Part shown: in pieces, positions 1 to 9,304 of the stretch
How the letters are laid out: each line of letters begins with the position of its first letter
How positions within the stretch are numbered: the stretch's first letter is position 1
Assembly (NCBI RefSeq): GCF_001438655.1
Contig: NZ_JQBR01000001.1
Coordinates: 1-64,000 of the forward strand
Reading direction: 5' to 3'
Origin: Pediococcus cellicola
Lineage (GTDB): Bacteria > Bacillota > Bacilli > Lactobacillales > Lactobacillaceae
Length of the DNA stretch: 64,000 nt
Translations under genes and position numbers: made by a program
The notes under the pieces: generated by a model
What the model was told of the DNA's origin: nothing
The model's database searches: none
Seen by the model: the letters and a program-made list of their open reading frames with translations, nothing else

Positions 1-1
1 A

Positions 2-961
2 GATGGGCCAAAGATGCCAACGATTACGGAAACTGATTTGACACAGAAGGTTACTCGCACGATCACTTATAGTTTTAAGGACAGTAATGATCCAAACAAA
101 CCAGCGACTCCAACAGCCGTAACGCAAACGACTGAGTACAAACGTTCCGCGTTGGTTGATTCCAAGACCGGTGAGTTACTTGGTTATACAGCTTGGGTCG
201 TTGATGGTACAAACCAGTTTGCGGAGATCACAAGTCCGGTCCTTGAAAACTATCAAGCAAGTCCAACCAGTGTTAAAGCCATGAGCCTTACAAGCAAAGA
301 CGTCGAGGCTGTTCGAGCGGGAACCTATGCTAGTTTGAATCAAACTGTTGTTTACACCTTTGTTGGCAAAGTAACGACAACCAAAGATCCTGATGGCGGT
401 ACGACAACCGTTACCAAGAATCCAAATGGCGAAGTTACCGATGTAAATAAGACTTGGCCAGATGGTGATAAGACACATGTACATGTCGATGTGGATACCG
501 GTGTCGAGCACGTCACGGAAACGCCTAATGGTAAACAACCATTGCCAATTGTGACGGTTAAACCAGGTCAAACTGTCACAGTTGGAAAGACAAAGATTCA
601 TAACGATGAGCCAGATGGTGTTGTGACATTAACGCATGATTCTGGTGATAGTAAGGGATCGTTAGTCACGGTTATCGATAAAAACGGCGAACCAGAATAT
701 AGTTACTTGAAAGAACAAACAGGCATTTCTTATAAGCCAGAAGTTCAAAACAGTGGATCTGAAAAAGTGACGCAAGTACCAAAACTTTCAACCGTTAAAG
801 TTACGAAGACTTCTGAAAAGAAGCAGGCAACTACCAAGAAAGCGACGTTACCGCAAACTGATGAACAAACTGATAAGACAAGTGCTGTTGTGGGGATGTC
901 GTTATTAGGCATGATTTTAAGCTGGGTAGGTTTGAAACGTCGAAAACATGACGCAGACTAG
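2..961 (+). CDS. Sortase-anchored mucin-binding surface protein, 3' end
   Basis: This is the C-terminal part of a cell-wall-anchored adhesin. The frame is open to the left window edge (codons from base 2), so the start lies outside. The first ~110 residues resemble the B2-like domain of Mub mucin-binding proteins (RTITYSF start, a conserved T-W-x-x-DG stretch, VVYTF end). A Thr/Asp-rich stalk follows, then LPQTDE, a hydrophobic helix (VVGMSLLGMILSWVGL) and a KRRK tail. LPQTxE is the sortase A signal usual in lactobacilli. Adhesion to mucus is inferred from the family. A terminator follows directly. Confidence 0.88.
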   Translation, partial: DGPKMPTITETDLTQKVTRTITYSFKDSNDPNKPATPTAVTQTTEYKRSALVDSKTGELLGYTAWVVDGTNQFAEITSPVLENYQASPTSVKAMSLTSKDVEAVRAGTYASLNQTVVYTFVGKVTTTKDPDGGTTTVTKNPNGEVTDVNKTWPDGDKTHVHVDVDTGVEHVTETPNGKQPLPIVTVKPGQTVTVGKTKIHNDEPDGVVTLTHDSGDSKGSLVTVIDKNGEPEYSYLKEQTGISYKPEVQNSGSEKVTQVPKLSTVKVTKTSEKKQATTKKATLPQTDEQTDKTSAVVGMSLLGMILSWVGLKRRKHDAD

Positions 962-989
962 TTTCAATTCTCTTAGCATTAAAAATCAA

Positions 990-1026
990 AAAAACAAGTT
1001 TGGATGCAAAATCCGAACTTGTTTTT
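990..1026. terminator. Intrinsic terminator after the adhesin gene
   Basis: A 16-bp near-perfect stem (AAAAACAAGTTTGGAT against ATCCGAACTTGTTTTT) with a GCAAA loop. The T-rich arm gives the terminator tail on the plus strand and the A-rich arm would serve the minus strand. Confidence 0.85.
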
Positions 1027-1177
1027 GTATACATATAATTAAATTTTCGGGTAGATTATTTGATTAAAGATGGAAAGATAAACAAAAAGTATGAAAATTG
1101 AAGAAAATGCGAGAATCTCTTTATGGTTGTCAGATGAAATACAATAATTCATCTGATAGGCATGGAGGAATATTTAT

Positions 1178-2000
1178 ATGCCCAGAGCTAAGTACACAGC
1201 TACGAAAAAGTAGGCTATATTAAGGGAATTTAAGCAGTCAGAGGTGGCAATGAAAATACAATTGCAACGGAAGAGAGCAAAAATGATGTCATGAAAATAC
1301 ATTGTATTACAAGTTTAATGTGACGGTCAAGGCTACTAATTGTACGGCAAAAATTAACATAATTCCTTTCGTTTCTATCAAGATTAATGAAGATACTGGG
1401 ACCTGCTCGATAAAGCTAACCCAAGTGACTTTGAAAAAAGATAATTATACCTTTACGGGTACGAATGTCAATTTGATGAATGTCGGAACCTATACCATTA
1501 AATTAACGCAAAGTGCCAATTTAACTGATGTTTCAGGTATGTACACGATTGCGTAACGACCGGCTACCATTACCTTAACTGCAGGGCAAAGTAAGGAGTG
1601 CGAAACCAGCGATCCCACTAGTTTTTCATCAACAACAAGTCATGTTTCAGATGACGATCATTTGAATTATGACACCACCTGTGTTCCGGGCAAAAACGTC
1701 GGGCATTATGATCTGAATGTGGCATTAGGAAGTAAGCATAACTATGCAGTTAGAGTGGTAGATAACACATTTGTGATCATACCAGTTCAAGTGAGTGCCG
1801 TAGTTGTATCTGGATCAAAAATTTATGATTGAAAAACAATTAGTAGTGATTTTACCCCAACGGTCACATTAACGCGAACCGGAAATGGAACTAATTTATT
1901 CGCAATTAATTGGGAATATTCTGGCTTTCCCTATAAGAAGATTGCTAAAGTGATCAGAAGTCAACCTTCTCTCCTGATTTCGATTACCAAATTTCGAATA
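1178..2000 (+). pseudogene. Decayed MBG-repeat surface protein gene
   Basis: An intact ribosome site (GGAGGA at 1164) precedes ATG at 1178, but that frame stops after 11 codons. From about 1302 another frame reads as surface-protein repeats (YTFTGTNVNLMNVGTYTIKL, then GKNVGHYDLNV) through an in-frame TAA at 1554 and TGA at 1830. The TGA falls in KIYD-stop, where the MBG motif normally reads K-x-YDG, so a single GGA-to-TGA change would explain it. At least one frameshift and two nonsense codons separate it from a working gene. It may be a relic of an adhesin related to the upstream one. The short frame 1302-1556 is part of this relic and not a separate gene. Confidence 0.75.
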
Positions 2001-2002
2001 CA

Positions 2003-2035
2003 GAAAAGGGCTGGGAGTTTTTCTCAGCCTTTTTT
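2003..2035 (+). terminator. Intrinsic terminator ahead of ftsW
   Basis: Stem AAGGGCTGGGAG / CTCAGCCTTTTTT with a TTTTT loop and a run of T. It closes the decayed surface gene unit and isolates ftsW. Confidence 0.75.
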
Positions 2036-2125
2036 GTGTGCGTGAAAGTTATTTTTGTTTTCTTTTAAAATGGTTATTTTTTTAAACAATCAGACTTTTT
2101 CTTAATTTTTGCCAGCGGTTACGTA

Positions 2126-2134
2126 TGCTATAAT
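2126..2134 (+). promoter_or_regulatory. Extended -10 promoter of ftsW
   Basis: TGCTATAAT, an extended -10 with a consensus TATAAT, lies about 50 bases before the chosen ftsW ATG. No convincing -35 hexamer is seen at the right distance. Confidence 0.6.
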
Positions 2135-2183
2135 GTTCAAAGTTAGCACGTTTATTTTCTCAAATAAGGTGGGTTCTCTTTTA

Positions 2184-3344
2184 ATGAAAAAATTTAAATA
2201 TTTAGATTATTTTATTTTGGTTCCGTACATTATCTTATGTGTATTTGGCGTTATCATGGTGTACTCTTCTAGTGCTGATTATTATATTATTAATGGAATC
2301 CGCGCAAGCAGTTATCTTTTTCGACAATTAGCCTATGTCATGGTTGGTTTATTGATTGCCGGAACTGTATTTATTTTAAAATTAAGCAAATTACGTAGTC
2401 CAACATTTATTAAAATATTTACGCTGGCTATGCTAGTGTCATTTTTTTACCTGCTGTTCTTTGGGCGAGTCATTAATGGAGCTAAGGGGTGGATTGAGGT
2501 AGGGCCAATCAATATTCAACCTGCTGAGGTTGCCAAAGTTTATTTAACCTTATATTTGGCTGATATGTTATCAAAGCACAATGATCGGTTAGAAAAAGAT
2601 CCAAAGTCTTATTATCGTGCACCATTGATTATGACTTTAGTTTTTGTGCTTGCGATCCTTTTACAGCGGGATTTAGGTGGTGCAACGATCAACTTTGCCA
2701 TTGCGCTCATTATCTTTTTTGCGAGTGGTATTGACTACCGCAAGGGAATTGGCACACTTTTGCTTGGGGCTTCTGCATTCATGTTCGTTATTTTGCCGTT
2801 AGCATCTAAAATAAATGTCAACACAAAAAATTATATGCTGCAACGAATCGTTGGGTTTGCGCACCCGTTTGAATTAGCCAAAGGAGCTGGCAACCAGTTA
2901 GTTAACTCGTACTATGCTTTAGGAAATGGGGGCGTCTTTGGTGTTGGTTTGGGGAACAGTATTCAAAAGAAGGGATACTTACCAGAAGCCAATACCGACT
3001 TTATCATGGCGGTGGTTTCAGAAGAACTAGGGTTGGTTACAGTGACCTTAATTCTAATTTTGTTACTGGTCATCGTCGGTCGTGCCATTTGGTTAGGAAT
3101 TCATGCTCATAATATGTATGAAACTTTGGTTTGTTACGGTCTTGCGACTTACCTTTCTGTTCAAACATTCTTTAATATTGGTGGCGTAACCGGTATTTTG
3201 CCAATTACCGGTGTAACTTTTCCGTTCATTAGTTATGGAGGGTCCAGTATGTTAGTACTGTCAGTAGCGATGGGAATCTTGTTAAACGTAAGTGCTAATG
3301 TGCAACGAGAACGTATTCCTGACCTTAAATTAGTCCGTGAGTAA
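2184..3344 (+). CDS. ftsW: Peptidoglycan glycosyltransferase FtsW
   Basis: A SEDS-family polytopic membrane protein of 386 residues that polymerises lipid II at the division septum together with a class B PBP. The family signatures are present: GPINIQPAEVAK, GGVFGVGLG and YLPEANTDFIMAVVSEELG. About ten hydrophobic segments start at residue 10. I chose ATG at 2184 because AAGGTGGG precedes it. An upstream TTG at 2109 would overlap the -10. It could be RodA, but the position next to pyc, the classic ftsW neighbour in lactobacilli, favours FtsW. The GTG of pyc follows 17 bases later, so the two are probably cotranscribed. Confidence 0.92.
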   Translation: MKKFKYLDYFILVPYIILCVFGVIMVYSSSADYYIINGIRASSYLFRQLAYVMVGLLIAGTVFILKLSKLRSPTFIKIFTLAMLVSFFYLLFFGRVINGAKGWIEVGPINIQPAEVAKVYLTLYLADMLSKHNDRLEKDPKSYYRAPLIMTLVFVLAILLQRDLGGATINFAIALIIFFASGIDYRKGIGTLLLGASAFMFVILPLASKINVNTKNYMLQRIVGFAHPFELAKGAGNQLVNSYYALGNGGVFGVGLGNSIQKKGYLPEANTDFIMAVVSEELGLVTVTLILILLLVIVGRAIWLGIHAHNMYETLVCYGLATYLSVQTFFNIGGVTGILPITGVTFPFISYGGSSMLVLSVAMGILLNVSANVQRERIPDLKLVRE

Positions 3345-3361
3345 GCATTGGAGGGATCATT

Positions 3362-6300
3362 GTGAAAAAAGTATTAGTTGCCAATCGTGGGGAGATTGCC
3401 ACACGTATTTTTCGGGCTTGTAAAGAGCTGTCATTACAAACAGTGGCCATTTTTGCAAAAGAAGATGCGCTTTCGGTGCATCGTTTTAAAGCGGATGAGG
3501 CCTACGAGGTAGGTGTCGGGAAGAAACCTGTGGAAGCCTATTTGGATATTGAAGATATTATTCGCATTGCAAAGGAAAACCATGTGGATGCCATTCATCC
3601 TGGTTATGGTTTTTTATCAGAAAATGAAACGTTTGCCAAGCGCTGTGAAGAAGAAGGCATTACCTTTATTGGGCCTAAGGTCGCCCATTTACAAATGTTT
3701 GGCGATAAACTAGTGGCGAAAAGCGTCGCTAATAAGGCGGGGATTGCGACGATTCCCGGCACAAAAGATCCTGTGACTAGTTTTGCGCAAGTCGAAGCTT
3801 TTGCTAAACAACACGGGTTTCCCATCATGTTAAAAGCCGCAATGGGCGGTGGTGGCCGCGGAATGCGTATTGTTTATGACCAAGATAGTCTAAAGGAAAA
3901 TTACACGCGTGCTAAAAGTGAAGCCATGCAATCATTTGGCAGTGATGAATTATACATTGAAAAATATTTACAATCGCCAAAACATATTGAGGTGCAAATT
4001 TTAGCTGATTCATTTGGCAATGTGTTGCACTTATTTGAACGCGACTGTTCCGTGCAGCGACGAAATCAAAAGGTGGTCGAAATTGCACCTAGTGTGTCTT
4101 TACCAACTGAATTACGGCAACGAATTTGTGCGGCCGCGGTTCGTTTGATGCAGTCTGTGCATTATATCAATGCGGCCACGGTTGAATTTTTGGTTGAAAA
4201 AGATCAGTTTTACTTTGTCGAGGTTAATCCACGTGTCCAAGTTGAACATACCGTAACGGAGCTCATTACGGATCGCGATATTGTGCAGTCGCAAATTCTG
4301 ATTGCACAGGGCAAAAACCTGTTTACGGATTTGCATTTCCCTCAACAAAAGGATTTAACTTATCAGGGTGCGGCCATTCAGTGTCGGATTACGACTGAAG
4401 ATCCTGCCAAAAACTTTATGCCAGATACGGGTACGATCGAAACCTATCGTTCGCCAGGTGGTAACGGGGTTCGTTTAGACGTCGGTAACGCCTATTCCGG
4501 CGCAGTGATTACACCTTTCTTTGATTCTCTGTTGGTTAAAGTCTGTGTGCACGACAGCAATTTCCACAATACGGCCCAAAAGATGCTACGAGTATTAAAT
4601 GAATTTATGATTAGCGGCGTACATACCAATATTGGCTTTTTAAAAAATGTCATTAGTCATCCTGTTTTTCAATCAGGAGAAGCAACGACCACATTTATCG
4701 ATGAAACTCCCGAACTATTTGAAATGACAAATCATGCAGACTCAACTAATAAATTGTTGACATATATCAGTGATATCACGGTTAATGGGACGGACGGAGT
4801 GCCACGTCATGAAAAGAAATACTATCCAGAAGCACTAGAAAAATTACAAATAAAAACTGAAAAGATGCAGACAGCTAAGGATATCCTAGAATCTGGTGGT
4901 GTGTCGCAATTGCAGGATTGGATTCAAGATCAATCGCAGTTATTATTAACGGATACCACGTTGCGAGATGCCCATCAAAGTTTATTTGCGACTCGCATGC
5001 GGACACACGACATGCTCCCTATTGCTAACCAGATTGATCGGGGACTACCGCAATTATTCTCTGAGGAAGCTTGGGGTGGTGCTACTTTTGACGTTGCTTA
5101 CCGCTTTTTACATGAGGATCCGTGGCTTCGGTTACAGGCGCTTCGCAAACGTATGCCGCACACTTTGCTACAAATGTTGTTCCGAGGGAGTAATGCGGTT
5201 GGCTATCAAAATTATCCGGATAATGTGATTCAGGAATTTATTCGGCTGGCTGCTAAAAATGGCATTGATGTTTTCCGTATTTTTGACAGTTTGAACTGGG
5301 TCCCTCAGTTAGAAACGAGTATTCAGGCTGTCCGCGACACTGGCAAAATTGCTGAAGCCACTATGTGTTACACCGGTGATATTTTGGATGCGAGTCAAAA
5401 GACATATACTTTACAATATTATTTAGATTTAGCACAAGAACTTGAAAAAGCAGGTGCCCAAATTCTTGCCATTAAAGATATGGCTGGAGTTTTGAAACCA
5501 CAAGCGGCGTACCGGTTGATTAGTTCATTGAAAGATCGAATTTCGATTCCGGTTCATTTGCATACGCATGACACAACTGGAAATGGTATTGCCACTTATT
5601 TGAGTGCGGCAAAAGCTGGTGTAGATATTGTTGATGTTGCTGCTAGCAGTCTGTCTGGAACAACGAGTCAACCAAGTTTAAGTAGCTTATACTATGCGAT
5701 GGCTGGTGTTGAGCGTCAACCACAACTTAATATTCGAAATGTTGAAGAGATTAACCGTTACTGGAAAGGCGTTCGTCCGTTTTATCAAGACTTTGAAAAC
5801 GGGATGACGGGTTCACAAACGGATATTTACCAAACGCAGATGCCAGGTGGTCAATATTCTAACCTGCAACAGCAAGCACAAGCGTTGGGGCTTAAGGGAC
5901 GTTTTGAAGAGGTCAAAACAGCATATCGCCAAGTAAATCAGATGTTTGGTGATATTATCAAAGTGACACCAAGTTCCAAAGTAGTTGGTGATATGGCCTT
6001 ATTTATGGTTGAAAATGCCTTAACGCCGGATGATGTGCTTGAATCAGGGGAGCACTTGGATTTTCCGAAATCGGTTGTTGATTTCTTTGCGGGTAATCTG
6101 GGTCAACCTGTCAATGGGTTCCCATCGACCTTACAAAAACTAGTTTTGAAAAATACCCCAGCAATTACGGTTCGACCAGGTAGTCTGGCTAAACCAGTCG
6201 ATTTTGCGGCCGTTAAACAGTCATTAATGGATCACTTGAAGCGTCCAGTGATGGATGAAGAAGTGATTAGCGGCATCCTTTATCCTAAAGTTTTTGAAGA

Positions 6301-6793
6301 TTTTGAAAACTTTGTTGTCCAAAATGGTCCGGTGAGTCGTTTAGACACGCCAACCTTTTTCCAAGGCATTCGGCGTGGCGAAACAATCGATGTTGAAGTT
6401 CGGCATGGCTATCATTTGATTATCAAGTTAAATCAGATTGGTGAAGTTGATGAGCAGGGCCGACGTACTCTTTATTTCGAAGTGAATGGTCGTAAACAAG
6501 ATATTGTGGTTCGGGATCTAAGCGTTCATGAAACGGCAATGGCGAAACGGAAAGCTGAGCCAACGAATCAAAATGAAATTGGCGCGACAATGAGTGGTTC
6601 AGTTTTAAGTGTCGCAGTTAAAGCTGGCGATCAGATCGGTAAGGGGACAAATCTGCTGGTCACAGAAGCCATGAAGATGGAGACGAGTATTCAAGCGCCA
6701 TTTGATTGCGTGATTAAGCATGTTTACGTATCAGCAGGTGATGTGGTAGATACAAATGATTTATTAATTGAGATTGCACCACAAAAACTATGA
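3362..6793 (+). CDS. pyc: Pyruvate carboxylase
   Basis: This cytosolic enzyme makes oxaloacetate from pyruvate, bicarbonate and ATP, feeding aspartate synthesis. At 1143 residues it has the full single-chain form. The biotin carboxylase domain runs over ~1-450, with the ATP-grasp loop GGGGRGMR near 160 and EVNPRVQVEHT near 290. The carboxyltransferase domain runs over ~525-800 (LLTDTTLRDAHQS; the catalytic-lysine segment ILAIKDMAG). The biotinyl domain sits at the end, with EAMKMET carrying the biotinylated Lys near 1105. The start is GTG after GGAGGG. No damage is visible. Confidence 0.97.
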   Translation: MKKVLVANRGEIATRIFRACKELSLQTVAIFAKEDALSVHRFKADEAYEVGVGKKPVEAYLDIEDIIRIAKENHVDAIHPGYGFLSENETFAKRCEEEGITFIGPKVAHLQMFGDKLVAKSVANKAGIATIPGTKDPVTSFAQVEAFAKQHGFPIMLKAAMGGGGRGMRIVYDQDSLKENYTRAKSEAMQSFGSDELYIEKYLQSPKHIEVQILADSFGNVLHLFERDCSVQRRNQKVVEIAPSVSLPTELRQRICAAAVRLMQSVHYINAATVEFLVEKDQFYFVEVNPRVQVEHTVTELITDRDIVQSQILIAQGKNLFTDLHFPQQKDLTYQGAAIQCRITTEDPAKNFMPDTGTIETYRSPGGNGVRLDVGNAYSGAVITPFFDSLLVKVCVHDSNFHNTAQKMLRVLNEFMISGVHTNIGFLKNVISHPVFQSGEATTTFIDETPELFEMTNHADSTNKLLTYISDITVNGTDGVPRHEKKYYPEALEKLQIKTEKMQTAKDILESGGVSQLQDWIQDQSQLLLTDTTLRDAHQSLFATRMRTHDMLPIANQIDRGLPQLFSEEAWGGATFDVAYRFLHEDPWLRLQALRKRMPHTLLQMLFRGSNAVGYQNYPDNVIQEFIRLAAKNGIDVFRIFDSLNWVPQLETSIQAVRDTGKIAEATMCYTGDILDASQKTYTLQYYLDLAQELEKAGAQILAIKDMAGVLKPQAAYRLISSLKDRISIPVHLHTHDTTGNGIATYLSAAKAGVDIVDVAASSLSGTTSQPSLSSLYYAMAGVERQPQLNIRNVEEINRYWKGVRPFYQDFENGMTGSQTDIYQTQMPGGQYSNLQQQAQALGLKGRFEEVKTAYRQVNQMFGDIIKVTPSSKVVGDMALFMVENALTPDDVLESGEHLDFPKSVVDFFAGNLGQPVNGFPSTLQKLVLKNTPAITVRPGSLAKPVDFAAVKQSLMDHLKRPVMDEEVISGILYPKVFEDFENFVVQNGPVSRLDTPTFFQGIRRGETIDVEVRHGYHLIIKLNQIGEVDEQGRRTLYFEVNGRKQDIVVRDLSVHETAMAKRKAEPTNQNEIGATMSGSVLSVAVKAGDQIGKGTNLLVTEAMKMETSIQAPFDCVIKHVYVSAGDVVDTNDLLIEIAPQKL

Positions 6794-6821
6794 TGTCATA
6801 CAAGCGAAATAGGAGGCTTTT

Positions 6822-7097
6822 ATGGAATTTGCATTACAGCCAAGAGAAAGTATTACGATTAATCTAGCTAACTTTCGACAAGTGAAACAATTAAAAAAGT
6901 TCGGTCATCTAACCTATGTTTCTAAAAGTATGAAATATGCCATATTGTATGCTAATAAAAGTCAAGCTTTGAAAGTGTGTGCAGAAATTAGTAAGTTATC
7001 CAGTGTGCGACGGGCAGAAATTTCTCCGCGGGCCTCTTTAAAAGCTAATTTTGATGAAGAACAAGCTGCAGAATTTAAACGAACGAGCGAAGATTAG
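6822..7097 (+). CDS. YlbG family protein (UPF0298/DUF2129)
   Basis: A 91-residue soluble protein with the YlbG signature: an N-terminal beta region with LKKFGHLTYVSKSMKYAILYAN and a charged tail. In Firmicutes it sits just upstream of rsmD and coaD, as here (11-base gap to rsmD). The start follows AGGAGG. YlbG itself has no assigned activity. The family call rests on sequence resemblance plus conserved position. Confidence 0.85.
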   Translation: MEFALQPRESITINLANFRQVKQLKKFGHLTYVSKSMKYAILYANKSQALKVCAEISKLSSVRRAEISPRASLKANFDEEQAAEFKRTSED

Positions 7098-7107
7098 GTG
7101 AAGAAAA

Positions 7108-7668
7108 ATGCGAATTGTATCAGGAGATTTTGGTGGCCGCCGGTTACGGGCAGTTCCAGGTGTAAAAACGCGCCCTACCACTGATAAAGTGAAAGAGTCC
7201 ATGTTTAATATGATTGGTCCGTACTTCGACGGTGGACAGTCGTTGGATTTGTTTGCAGGCAGCGGTGGCTTAAGCATTGAAGCAGTATCGCGAGGTATTG
7301 AAAAAGCTTATTTAGTGGATAAAGCGCGCCCAGCTATTCAAACAATTGAGCAAAATATTGCGGTTACCAAAGCAGTCAACCGTTTTGAAGTGATTCGCCA
7401 GGATGCACGACGAGCGTTGAAAATCTTGGCCGAACAACAAGTAAGGGTGGATTTGGTGTTCTTAGATCCACCATATAAATTACAGAAAATATCGAAAAAT
7501 TTAGCAGAAATGGTCAGTTTGAATTTATTGAACACTGGTGCGGTTATTGTCTGTGAAACGGACCAATTTGCTAATTTGCCTGAAGAGATGCCAAGTTTTC
7601 GTCTCTGGAAACGCCAAGATTATGGTATTACTGAAGTGACAATTTATCAGTTTGAAGCGGGTGATTAG
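7108..7668 (+). CDS. rsmD: 16S rRNA (guanine(966)-N2)-methyltransferase RsmD
   Basis: An SAM-dependent methyltransferase of 186 residues that modifies G966 of 16S rRNA in the 30S subunit. Motif I is LDLFAGSGGLSIEAVSRG and the catalytic motif is FLDPPYK. The N-terminal RIVSGDFGGRRLRAVPG stretch is typical. The stop is followed at once by the ATG of coaD, which indicates one operon and probable translational coupling. Confidence 0.95.
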   Translation: MRIVSGDFGGRRLRAVPGVKTRPTTDKVKESMFNMIGPYFDGGQSLDLFAGSGGLSIEAVSRGIEKAYLVDKARPAIQTIEQNIAVTKAVNRFEVIRQDARRALKILAEQQVRVDLVFLDPPYKLQKISKNLAEMVSLNLLNTGAVIVCETDQFANLPEEMPSFRLWKRQDYGITEVTIYQFEAGD

Positions 7669-8145
7669 ATGAAAATTGCAATTTTTCCTGGAAGTTTTGA
7701 TCCGTTAACGAATGGTCATTTGGATATTATTGAACGATCGGCGAAACTTTTTGATGAATTAGTCGTGGCGGTTGCAATCAATACCAGTAAAAATGCGCTG
7801 TTTACGACATCAGAAAAGGTAACCTTGATTGAAGAAGCGACGCACCACTTGGCTAATGTGCAAGTGGTGCCTACTAAGGGACTTACTGTGACTTTGTTTA
7901 AACAATTAGGCGCAAGTGTATTGGTACGGGGATTACGAGACGAAGCCGATTACCGTTATGAACGACAAATTGCCGAAATGAATCATCAGCTAGATAAAAC
8001 GGTAGAAACCATCTTTTTAATGGCAGCTCCGGATAATAGTTATGTCGCCTCTAGTATCATTAAAGAAATTGCCAAAATGCATGGCGATGTGGGGACTTTT
8101 GTTCCTCAAAACGTGTGCCGCGCTTTACAGGCTAAATATAAGTAA
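7669..8145 (+). CDS. coaD: Phosphopantetheine adenylyltransferase CoaD
   Basis: Transfers AMP to 4'-phosphopantetheine, the penultimate step of coenzyme A synthesis. It has 158 residues, the usual size. The nucleotidyltransferase motif GSFDPLTNGHLDII is near the N terminus, with RGLRDEADYRYERQIAEMN in the middle and SSIIKEIA near the end. It abuts rsmD with no gap. Confidence 0.97.
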   Translation: MKIAIFPGSFDPLTNGHLDIIERSAKLFDELVVAVAINTSKNALFTTSEKVTLIEEATHHLANVQVVPTKGLTVTLFKQLGASVLVRGLRDEADYRYERQIAEMNHQLDKTVETIFLMAAPDNSYVASSIIKEIAKMHGDVGTFVPQNVCRALQAKYK

Positions 8146-8160
8146 AGAAGATGTTAATGA

Positions 8161-9207
8161 ATGTCACGAATACGACGATTTTTAAAAAAATATTGGGTGG
8201 TGTTCGTTGCCGTCGTCGTTTTACTGGTGTTCTTTTTATGGCCTTTACGTCTGTATGTGGAAGGACCAGGTACAGCAGATCGCTTAAGTCCCTACGTTAA
8301 GGTGGCACATAAGCAAGATCACCGTAAAGGCAGTTTTCGGATGACGACCGTTTCTTTAATGCGGGCAACCCCAGCTCTTTATGTGTTTGCCAAGGTGATG
8401 CCGGACTATGAAACGGCTTCTACGAGTGAGATCACTGGTAATCAAAACAGCGCTACCTATAATAAGGTACAGACTTTCTATATGAAAAGTGCCATTAATC
8501 AAGCCATTTATGCTGCTTATAAGAGAGCTGGTCAATCTGTCCAGGTTCATTTCAAGGGCATTTATGTGCTTGAAATCGAGAAGAATTCTGCATTCAAAAA
8601 GGTATTACATGTCGGGGATACCATTACTAAGGTTAACCAGAAAAAGTTAACAAGTGCTGAGGATGCCATGAAAAAAATTCAATCTCACAAGGTAGGAGAG
8701 CGCATCACAATTACTTATCGGCACGATGGTAAAACTAAGATCGCCGATGGTAAGTTAGTTCGTCTTTCTACTGGAAAAGCGGGCATTGGCATTGGTCTTA
8801 CCGACAATAACCGTGTCACAACCAAAATTCCAGTCAGTATTGACCCTCATGGTGTTGAAGGACCTTCTGCAGGCTTAATGTTTAGTTTGCAAATTTACAG
8901 TCAACTTACAAAACGAGATTTACGCAAAGGGCGTACCATTGCGGGGACCGGAACGATTGGCATGGACGGATCTGTGGGCGAAATTGGTGGAATCGATAAG
9001 AAAATTGTGGCGGCCAAAAAGGCTGGCGCTAGCATTTTCTTTGCGCCATATTTAAAGCCTACAAAATTGGTTGAAAAATATGAGCCGGATCACCTGACCA
9101 ATTACGAATTAGCGAAAAAAACGGCGAAACGCGTGGCTCCAAAAATGAAAGTGATACCTGTGAAAACGATTGATGATGCCATTCATTATTTGGAAAAGTC
9201 AAACTAA
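8161..9207 (+). CDS. SepM/YlbL-like membrane PDZ-Lon protease
   Basis: A membrane-anchored extracellular serine protease of the Lon-like family, 348 residues. A single transmembrane helix (~12-28) follows a basic tip, then VEGPGTA, a PDZ domain (~130-200) and a Lon-type catalytic domain. The Ser-Lys dyad is visible: GPSAGL gives Ser236 and GGIDKKIVAAKKAG gives Lys281. Streptococcal SepM trims competence peptide. That role here is only a guess prompted by the adjacent comE genes. The ribosome site is weak (AAGATG). A terminator follows. Confidence 0.88.
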   Translation: MSRIRRFLKKYWVVFVAVVVLLVFFLWPLRLYVEGPGTADRLSPYVKVAHKQDHRKGSFRMTTVSLMRATPALYVFAKVMPDYETASTSEITGNQNSATYNKVQTFYMKSAINQAIYAAYKRAGQSVQVHFKGIYVLEIEKNSAFKKVLHVGDTITKVNQKKLTSAEDAMKKIQSHKVGERITITYRHDGKTKIADGKLVRLSTGKAGIGIGLTDNNRVTTKIPVSIDPHGVEGPSAGLMFSLQIYSQLTKRDLRKGRTIAGTGTIGMDGSVGEIGGIDKKIVAAKKAGASIFFAPYLKPTKLVEKYEPDHLTNYELAKKTAKRVAPKMKVIPVKTIDDAIHYLEKSN

Positions 9208-9213
9208 CATATC

Positions 9214-9268
9214 CAAAGAGATTTTTATGAATTGTCAAAATGACAATTAAATAAAACATCTCTTTTTT
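9214..9268 (+). terminator. Intrinsic terminator after the PDZ-Lon protease gene
   Basis: Outer stem AAAGAGAT / ATCTCTTT with an inner GAATTGTC-AAAA-TGACAATT stem and a T run. Confidence 0.7.
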
Positions 9269-9304
9269 GTTTGCGTATTTTTCAGATGAAGGGGTGTGAA
9301 AGGT

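Noticed and set aside
1302-1556. Separate 84-residue protein at 1302
   Set aside because: No ribosome site at its start, and the same frame continues as recognisable repeat sequence past its stop, so it is part of the pseudogene.
9260-9304. ComX-type box upstream of comEA
   Set aside because: The best candidate, TGCGTATT at 9272, matches TACGAATA at only five of eight positions and lies at the edge of a terminator T run.
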